Origin: Anaerolineae bacterium
Lineage (GTDB): Bacteria; Chloroflexota; Anaerolineae; Promineifilales; Promineifilaceae
Assembly (NCBI GenBank): GCA_028284105.1
Contig: JANQSK010000941.1
Coordinates: forward strand, 1 to 9,339
Direction of reading: 5' to 3'
DNA: 9,339 nt
Each line of letters begins with the position of its first letter. Position 1 is the stretch's first letter. The translations under genes were made by a program, and so were the position numbers. Positions 6,571 through 9,339 of the stretch are shown piece after piece. The notes under the pieces were generated by a model, which saw only the letters and a program-made list of their open reading frames with translations, was not told where the DNA came from and did not search any database.

Positions 6571-6600
6571 AAAAGCCCACCAATTTTGGTGGGCTTTTTT
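6571..6600. terminator. Strong bidirectional intrinsic terminator
   Basis: GCCCACCAA (with four A before it) pairs with TTGGTGGGC (with a T-run after it), a 9-bp GC-rich core extended to 13 bp by A-T pairs, with a minimal loop. The stem is followed by a T-run on the plus strand (terminating the oxidoreductase-glutaredoxin genes) and, read on the minus strand, by TTTTTATTTTT (terminating the response regulator gene, whose stop is 36 nt away). The genes are convergent, so one hairpin serves both. Confidence 0.93.
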
Positions 6601-6636
6601 GTTTTATTACGCTTGTTTTTATTTAATCGCTACCTT

Positions 6637-7353
6637 CTAAGCTGGCATATCTACATTGAACCGATACCCAGTACCCCTTTCTGCAATGACGTAGGTTGGT
6701 TCGTTATGATTGGTTTCAATCTTCCGACGGAGACGATGAACGTGAACATGTAAGCGATCTTCATGGGCATCTTGCATTGGCCAAATCCGGTTGAGTAAAA
6801 ACTCTGTTGTCACAATGCGCCCTGCATTTCGAACGAGGATGTAAAGCAATTTTGTTTCTGTTGGCGTGAGTGAGATGTTTCCATCATCTACGATGGCTTC
6901 ACGACTTGGGAAATTGATTTGTAAGCGGTCATCAATTTTAGTGATCGATTCTAGCGTATAGTTATAATCTCCCATTCGATCAAGGACGCGTTTTACACGG
7001 GCAACAAGCTCATTGGGATTGAAGGGCTTTACGATATAGTCGTCAGCGTGTTTTTCTAAACCTTCAATTATGGTTTCTTCGGTATTAACGGCCGTTAGCA
7101 TGATGACAGGCATATCGCTGAATTCGTGAACCGCATGACAAAACTCAAAACCACTCATAACAGGCATATGTAAATCAACAATTGAAAGGTGAGGCATGCC
7201 ATGGCGATTTATCAATTTTAAGGCGTCTGGTCCAGAGGTAGCAGTAATTACTTGATAGCCAGCTTGTTCAAGGGTATGCTGGACAATTCTTAGGGTAAAG
7301 GTATTATCATCAACAGCAAGGATGCGTTGTGATTCAATAGGGGTATCAATCAT
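6637..7353 (-). CDS. OmpR-family response regulator (orphan)
   Basis: A 238-residue two-domain transcription regulator. The receiver domain (about 9-125) has the acidic pair Asp15-Asp16, the phospho-acceptor Asp60 in IVDLHMP, Thr87 in LTAV and Lys109 in VKPF. The C-terminal winged helix (about 150-236) has LTPTETKLLYILVRNAGRIVT, the recognition region with HVHRLRRKIE and the wing ERGTGYRF. The reading frame runs upstream to 7485 without a stop, but ATG 7353 puts the receiver at the normal place and has a TATACT box just before it. No histidine kinase is next to it. It is divergent from nuoA, with 190 nt between the starts, so it could control itself and complex I; the second part is inference from position. 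One ACGGCCGT copy encodes Thr-Ala-Val at residues 87-89. Confidence 0.93.
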   Translation of the reverse strand: MIDTPIESQRILAVDDNTFTLRIVQHTLEQAGYQVITATSGPDALKLINRHGMPHLSIVDLHMPVMSGFEFCHAVHEFSDMPVIMLTAVNTEETIIEGLEKHADDYIVKPFNPNELVARVKRVLDRMGDYNYTLESITKIDDRLQINFPSREAIVDDGNISLTPTETKLLYILVRNAGRIVTTEFLLNRIWPMQDAHEDRLHVHVHRLRRKIETNHNEPTYVIAERGTGYRFNVDMPA

Positions 7354-7360
7354 ACGTGTT

Positions 7361-7366
7361 AGTATA
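7361..7366 (-). promoter_or_regulatory. -10 box of the response regulator, nearly leaderless
   Basis: TATACT on the minus strand (7366 to 7361) is followed by AACACG and T, then the ATG at 7353. The predicted +1 is about 7354, leaving a leader of zero or one base; no SD is present. The -35 region is weak (TTTCGC at 17 nt spacing), as in promoters that need an activator. Confidence 0.5.
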
Positions 7367-7368
7367 CT

Positions 7369-7382
7369 CAATCTTAAGATTG
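7369..7382. promoter_or_regulatory. 14-bp perfect palindrome in the response regulator promoter
   Basis: CAATCTTAAGATTG is its own reverse complement over all 14 bases. It lies in the spacer directly upstream of the TATACT box, where bound protein would block or reshape the promoter. A dimeric regulator site is likely; OmpR-type proteins more often bind direct repeats, so a different regulator is possible. Confidence 0.5.
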
Positions 7383-7448
7383 TGCGAAAGTAAACAAGCC
7401 CTAAAACGATGAAATTTCCACAAATTTTCACATAAACCAAACGGATAT

Positions 7449-7464
7449 TGTGACAAATGTCACT
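7449..7464. promoter_or_regulatory. CRP/FNR-family type operator upstream of nuoA
   Basis: The bases TGTGA-CAAATG-TCACT match the CRP consensus TGTGA-N6-TCACA at nine of ten half-site positions; GTGACA/TGTCAC forms a perfect 6-bp inverted repeat with 2 nt between. It ends just before the proposed nuoA -35, centred near -45.5 from the predicted +1, close to the class II activator position. Which family member would bind (cAMP-CRP, or a redox/oxygen-responsive relative) cannot be told. Confidence 0.5.
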
Positions 7465-7465
7465 T

Positions 7466-7495
7466 TTGGCTTTTGAAAGCTGCATGTGTTATAAA
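7466..7495 (+). promoter_or_regulatory. Candidate nuoA promoter
   Basis: TTGGCT (7466-7471, four of six to TTGACA) and TATAAA (7490-7495, preceded by TGT) are separated by 18 nt. The predicted +1 is near 7502, which gives a leader of about 42 nt containing a hairpin and the SD. The weak -35 together with the adjacent CRP-type site suggests an activated promoter. Confidence 0.5.
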
Positions 7496-7515
7496 TGTGG
7501 CGTATTTCACAAACG

Positions 7516-7532
7516 CTTCAGCAATGCTGAAG
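7516..7532 (+). repeat. Hairpin abutting the nuoA Shine-Dalgarno
   Basis: CTTCAGC-AAT-GCTGAAG is a perfect 7-bp stem with a 3-nt loop in the predicted nuoA leader. Its last base (7532) is immediately followed by AGGAGG (7533-7538). A stem so near the SD can stabilise the mRNA, stack on the ribosome site or act as a protein target. It has no U-run, so it is not a terminator. Confidence 0.65.
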
Positions 7533-7538
7533 AGGAGG
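7533..7538 (+). promoter_or_regulatory. Perfect Shine-Dalgarno that decides the nuoA start
   Basis: AGGAGG lies 5 nt before the GTG at 7544. This site, and the length of the NuoA family, rule out the longer in-frame reading that would begin near 7457 and run through the promoter and hairpin. Confidence 0.85.
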
Positions 7539-7543
7539 ATGCT

Positions 7544-7900
7544 GTGCAAGCAGAATGGCAGTTCATTGTATTATTTTTTATCCTGTCGCCTATCTTTCCG
7601 GCGGCACCGGTGATCATTAATAGACTGCTTGGACCCCAGAAGCCAAATCCGATTAAACAACAAACTTATGAATGCGGTATTGAAGCCGTTGGTGATTCAT
7701 GGGTACAGTTTAAAGTGCAATACTACATTTACGCTTTAGTCTTCGTTGTTTTTGATATTGAGGCTGTCTTTCTTTTCCCAATTGCCGCTGCATATGGGAG
7801 ACTAGACTTCTTTGCAATTGGAGCAACATTACTCTTTATTCTCCTTTTAGCAGATGGTCTTGCTTACGCTTGGGGCCGTGGCGTCTTAGAATGGGTTTAA
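7544..7900 (+). CDS. nuoA: NADH-quinone oxidoreductase subunit A
   Basis: A 118-residue membrane subunit of respiratory complex I, in the usual NuoA size range. It has three membrane helices (about 6-27, 60-81 and 88-109). The conserved loop after helix 1 is intact, with YECGIEAVGDSWVQFKVQYYIYA (Cys44, near the quinone site), and helix 2 carries FDIEAVFLFP with Asp71 and Glu73. NuoA helps hold the junction between the membrane arm and the peripheral arm. The start is GTG with a perfect SD. Unlike the classical nuoABCD order, the next bases are a terminator and then nuoH, so the peripheral subunits B, C and D must be encoded elsewhere. It is divergent from a response regulator. Confidence 0.96.
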   Translation: MQAEWQFIVLFFILSPIFPAAPVIINRLLGPQKPNPIKQQTYECGIEAVGDSWVQFKVQYYIYALVFVVFDIEAVFLFPIAAAYGRLDFFAIGATLLFILLLADGLAYAWGRGVLEWV

Positions 7901-7925
7901 TATCCAAATAATTTTTGTGTTCCAT

Positions 7926-7959
7926 CCACCCTACTAATTTTTTAATAGGGTGGTTTTTT
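7926..7959 (+). terminator. Intrinsic terminator after nuoA
   Basis: CCACCCTA (7926-7933) pairs with TAGGGTGG (7946-7953); the loop can shorten through further TAA/TTA pairing, and the stem is followed directly by six T. It begins 25 nt after the nuoA stop, a standard placement. It should end or attenuate transcription before nuoH. Confidence 0.85.
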
Positions 7960-7995
7960 ATGAAGGGACAATTCATGCAAAACGTCTTTTCATAG

Positions 7996-8030
7996 TTTAA
8001 ACGAATCGCCAAATGTTTTATTCGTTTGAA
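7996..8030. repeat. 11-bp inverted repeat upstream of nuoH
   Basis: AAACGAAT (7999-8006) and ATTCGTTT (8020-8027) are perfectly complementary with a 13-nt interval. With one G-U pair and two more A-T pairs the arms extend to 7996-8006 and 8020-8030. It is AT-rich and not followed at once by a T-run. It could be an operator or a leader structure, depending on where transcription begins. Confidence 0.5.
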
Positions 8031-8073
8031 TCTTCGTTAATTTTTTGAGAGAGGGGTAGGGTGAGCAGGAGTT

Positions 8074-8142
8074 ATGGCACTTAAAGCCTTAAGTGCAATT
8101 TTCCTGTCGACCATCCCCATAAGATTTCCTAAAAGGAGATAG
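8074..8142 (+). CDS. Possible 22-aa leader ORF before nuoH
   Basis: ATG at 8074 opens a 22-codon frame (MALKALSAIFLSTIPIRFPKRR) that stops with TAG at 8140-8142, only 3 nt before the nuoH ATG. GGAG lies just 2 nt before its ATG, which is short for an SD, so translation is doubtful. It contains the perfect hairpin at 8077-8096 and overlaps the nuoH SD, so if translated it would couple to or control nuoH. Chance occurrence is quite possible. Confidence 0.25.
   Translation: MALKALSAIFLSTIPIRFPKRR
8077..8096 (+). repeat. Perfect 8-bp stem-loop in the nuoH leader
   Basis: GCACTTAA-AGCC-TTAAGTGC forms a perfect stem with a 4-nt loop, followed by AATTTTCC. The T-run is short and offset, so it would be a weak terminator at best. 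It lies 36 nt before the nuoH SD and may be an attenuator, an RNA stability element or an operator. Confidence 0.6.
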
Positions 8143-8145
8143 GCA

Positions 8146-9339
8146 ATGCGCTTTGATCCGGTTGAATTTCTACGAAGTCTGCTTGATTTAACTGTGTTTG
8201 ATTACATTCGTGAAATCTACACGGGCGATCCAGCCGGCTTAGAAATCATTATCGACTTGGTTGGAATTGTTACAGTTTCCACATTTTGTCTATTAATTGT
8301 TATCTTTCTTATTTGGCTTGAACGGAAGGTTATTGCTCGCATCCAAGATCGCATTGGTCCTAACCGCGTTGGGGGTAAATATGGCTTGCTTCAAACCGTT
8401 GCAGACGTCTTGAAACTGCTTACAAAGGAAGATATTTATCCTGTTGGAGCCGATCGTCTCGCTTATAACTTAGCACCGATTCTAATTGTAATGACAGCGC
8501 TTCTCATGTGGGCGGTATTGCCATTTGCACCAGGCGTTGTCGGCGTAGACCTCAATGTAGGTATTTTCTACGTCCTTTCAATTAGTTCGGTTTCTGTTGT
8601 TTGTTTGTTATTAGCCGGGTGGGGTTCCAATAATAAATATGCGTTACTAGGCGCCTTCCGCTCCGTTGCTCAATTGGTCAGCTACGAAGTACCCATGATT
8701 TTGTCGCTGATTATTCCTATTTTGTTGGCACGTTCAATGTCTACTCAAAGCATCGTAGCTGCGCAGTCAGTTCCTTTCCTTTTAGTTGTGCCACTATCCG
8801 CTATCGTTTTCTTTGTTTCTGCTTTAGCTGAAACTGGACGAACTCCCTTTGACTTACTTGAAGCAGAATCTGAAATTGTGGCGGGTTTCCATGTCGAATA
8901 TGGTGGTATGAAATTCGGAATGTTCTTCTTGGCTGAATTTATTAGCACCCTTTTCATGTCTGGCCTATTTGCAACTGTTTATTTAGGCGGCTGGAATTTG
9001 CCAATCATCAACACATTCATCCGAATCTTTGGTGGTACACCATTTGATTTGAACACAATGGCCTTTGGTCGTTTACTCGGGATGGGTGTTTTCTTTGTGA
9101 AGATGTTCGCTATTTATTTCATCTTCATTTGGATTCGTGGGACTTGGCCTCGTTTACGCATTGACCAAATGCTTGATTTCAACTGGAAATTTATGGTTCC
9201 TTTAACTTTGGTTATGCTGTTTACTGTAGCCATCTTAGATAAGTTGATCCCAACGTCAGCCGATCCGCTTGTTCGTGCAGCTATTCATTTAGTCAGTAAC
9301 GTGCTTCTAGGGATTGGAACAATAGAGATTTTACGCCGG
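8146..9339 (+). CDS. nuoH: NADH-quinone oxidoreductase subunit H, 3' end beyond the window
   Basis: The frame is open from the ATG to the last base, 398 residues with no stop in the window. NuoH is the membrane subunit of complex I that forms much of the quinone chamber. Signatures are intact: LERKVIARIQDRIGPNRVG (about 58-76), GSNNKYALLGAFRSVAQLVSYEVPM (160-184), AETGRTPFDLLEAESEIVAGFHVEYGG (228-254, the acidic quinone-site loop) and RGTWPRLRIDQML (331-343). It has an N-terminal segment of about 33 residues before the first helix and is already longer than the roughly 325-residue E. coli type; long forms occur in other phyla. AAGGAG 7 nt before the ATG supports the start. It follows nuoA and a terminator instead of nuoG. 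Confidence 0.97.
   Translation, partial: MRFDPVEFLRSLLDLTVFDYIREIYTGDPAGLEIIIDLVGIVTVSTFCLLIVIFLIWLERKVIARIQDRIGPNRVGGKYGLLQTVADVLKLLTKEDIYPVGADRLAYNLAPILIVMTALLMWAVLPFAPGVVGVDLNVGIFYVLSISSVSVVCLLLAGWGSNNKYALLGAFRSVAQLVSYEVPMILSLIIPILLARSMSTQSIVAAQSVPFLLVVPLSAIVFFVSALAETGRTPFDLLEAESEIVAGFHVEYGGMKFGMFFLAEFISTLFMSGLFATVYLGGWNLPIINTFIRIFGGTPFDLNTMAFGRLLGMGVFFVKMFAIYFIFIWIRGTWPRLRIDQMLDFNWKFMVPLTLVMLFTVAILDKLIPTSADPLVRAAIHLVSNVLLGIGTIEILRR

Larger units (their letters stand above)
94..7095. repeat. Highly iterated octamer palindrome ACGGCCGT, 11 exact copies
   Basis: Exact copies begin at 94, 1749, 2144, 3022, 4185, 4845, 5216, 5487, 5974, 6222 and 7088; one near copy (TCGGCCGT) is at 1718. All are inside coding regions: MFS (1), pgl (2 plus the near copy), glk (1), sigma (1), disulfide oxidoreductase (5), response regulator (1). 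They are read in every codon phase, as Thr-Ala-Val (five), Asn/Tyr-Gly-Arg (five) and Ala-Arg-Pro (one), so protein sequence does not explain them. In nine of eleven the base before the palindrome is A, and in six the flank is A...T or T...A. Eleven of the twelve CGGCCG hexamers found in the window carry the full A...T flank. By base composition fewer than about 0.1 copies are expected here (rough hand estimate). Confidence 0.9.
7901..8145 (+). other. Structured non-coding stretch between nuoA and nuoH
   Basis: These 245 bases hold, in order, a terminator (7926-7959), an 11-bp inverted repeat (7996-8030), a perfect 8-bp stem-loop (8077-8096) that sits inside a possible 22-codon leader ORF, and the nuoH SD (AAGGAG, 8133-8138, 7 nt before the ATG). 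No well-formed -35/-10 pair was found, although the terminator implies that nuoH needs its own promoter or read-through. Confidence 0.6.

Noticed and set aside
7410..7430. Imperfect inverted repeat TGAAATTT / AAATTTTCA between the response regulator and nuoA
   Set aside because: It needs a bulge, is AT-only apart from the ends, and does not line up with either proposed promoter.
7354..7485. 44-residue extension of the response regulator
   Set aside because: The open frame continues only by chance through AT-rich promoter DNA; receiver domains begin a few residues before the acidic pair, and TATACT lies inside the extension.
7457..7543. N-terminal extension of NuoA (29 residues with several Cys)
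   Set aside because: It would be translated from the CRP-like site, promoter and hairpin; NuoA is normally about 118 residues and a perfect SD precedes GTG 7544.
7960..7995. 11-codon ORF starting ATGAAGGGACAATTC after the nuoA terminator
   Set aside because: No SD, follows a T-run directly, and is too short to distinguish from chance.
1..9339. CRISPR array, tRNA/rRNA genes, insertion sequences or phage genes
   Set aside because: No regularly spaced repeats, no cloverleaf or rRNA sequence, no transposase or terminal inverted repeats were seen on either strand.

Overview
The window is a bacterial chromosome segment of moderate to low GC (low forties by eye). It is densely packed, uses ATG/GTG starts and has Shine-Dalgarno (SD) sequences of the AGGAG type. 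The gene content (a mycoredoxin-like glutaredoxin, a DUF427 protein, a mercuric-reductase-like flavoprotein with a GGDCTWHGC active site, a long NuoH, an ECF-type sigma factor with a small Cys/His partner) would fit a Chloroflexota (Anaerolineae-like) bacterium. That placement is inference from memory of families, not a search result.

Layout. (1) Positions 1-3539, all on the minus strand, read from right to left: DUF427 protein, glucokinase (glk), 6-phosphogluconolactonase (pgl), OsmC-family peroxidase-like protein, and an MFS transporter cut by the left window edge. Gaps are 5 nt, a 4-nt ATGA overlap, 45 nt and 85 nt, so this looks like one operon or two closely linked ones. (2) Positions 3657-4676, minus strand: an RNA polymerase sigma factor followed by a small soluble protein with an anti-sigma-like H-x3-C-x2-C motif. 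The sigma gene has a perfect TATAAT placed so that transcription should begin at its GTG start. (3) Positions 4803-6549, plus strand: a pyridine nucleotide-disulfide oxidoreductase and a mycoredoxin-like glutaredoxin, ended by a strong bidirectional terminator at 6571-6600. (4) Positions 6637-7353, minus strand: an orphan OmpR-family response regulator, also apparently leaderless. (5) Positions 7544-9339, plus strand: nuoA, a terminator, about 245 nt of structured non-coding DNA, then nuoH, which runs off the right edge.

Themes. Glk and Pgl supply the entry and lactonase step of the oxidative pentose phosphate route (NADPH). OsmC, the disulfide oxidoreductase and the glutaredoxin are thiol/peroxide proteins. 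The sigma/Cys-His pair between them could be a redox-sensing switch, which would make 1-6549 a redox-defence neighbourhood. The nuo genes begin respiratory complex I in an unusual order, A then H.

The most striking signal is not a gene. The perfect palindrome ACGGCCGT occurs 11 times between 94 and 7095, where base composition alone predicts well under one copy. Every copy lies inside a coding region, on either gene strand and in all three codon frames, and none lies in the nuo segment. It behaves like a highly iterated palindrome of the cyanobacterial HIP1 kind, but with a different sequence.
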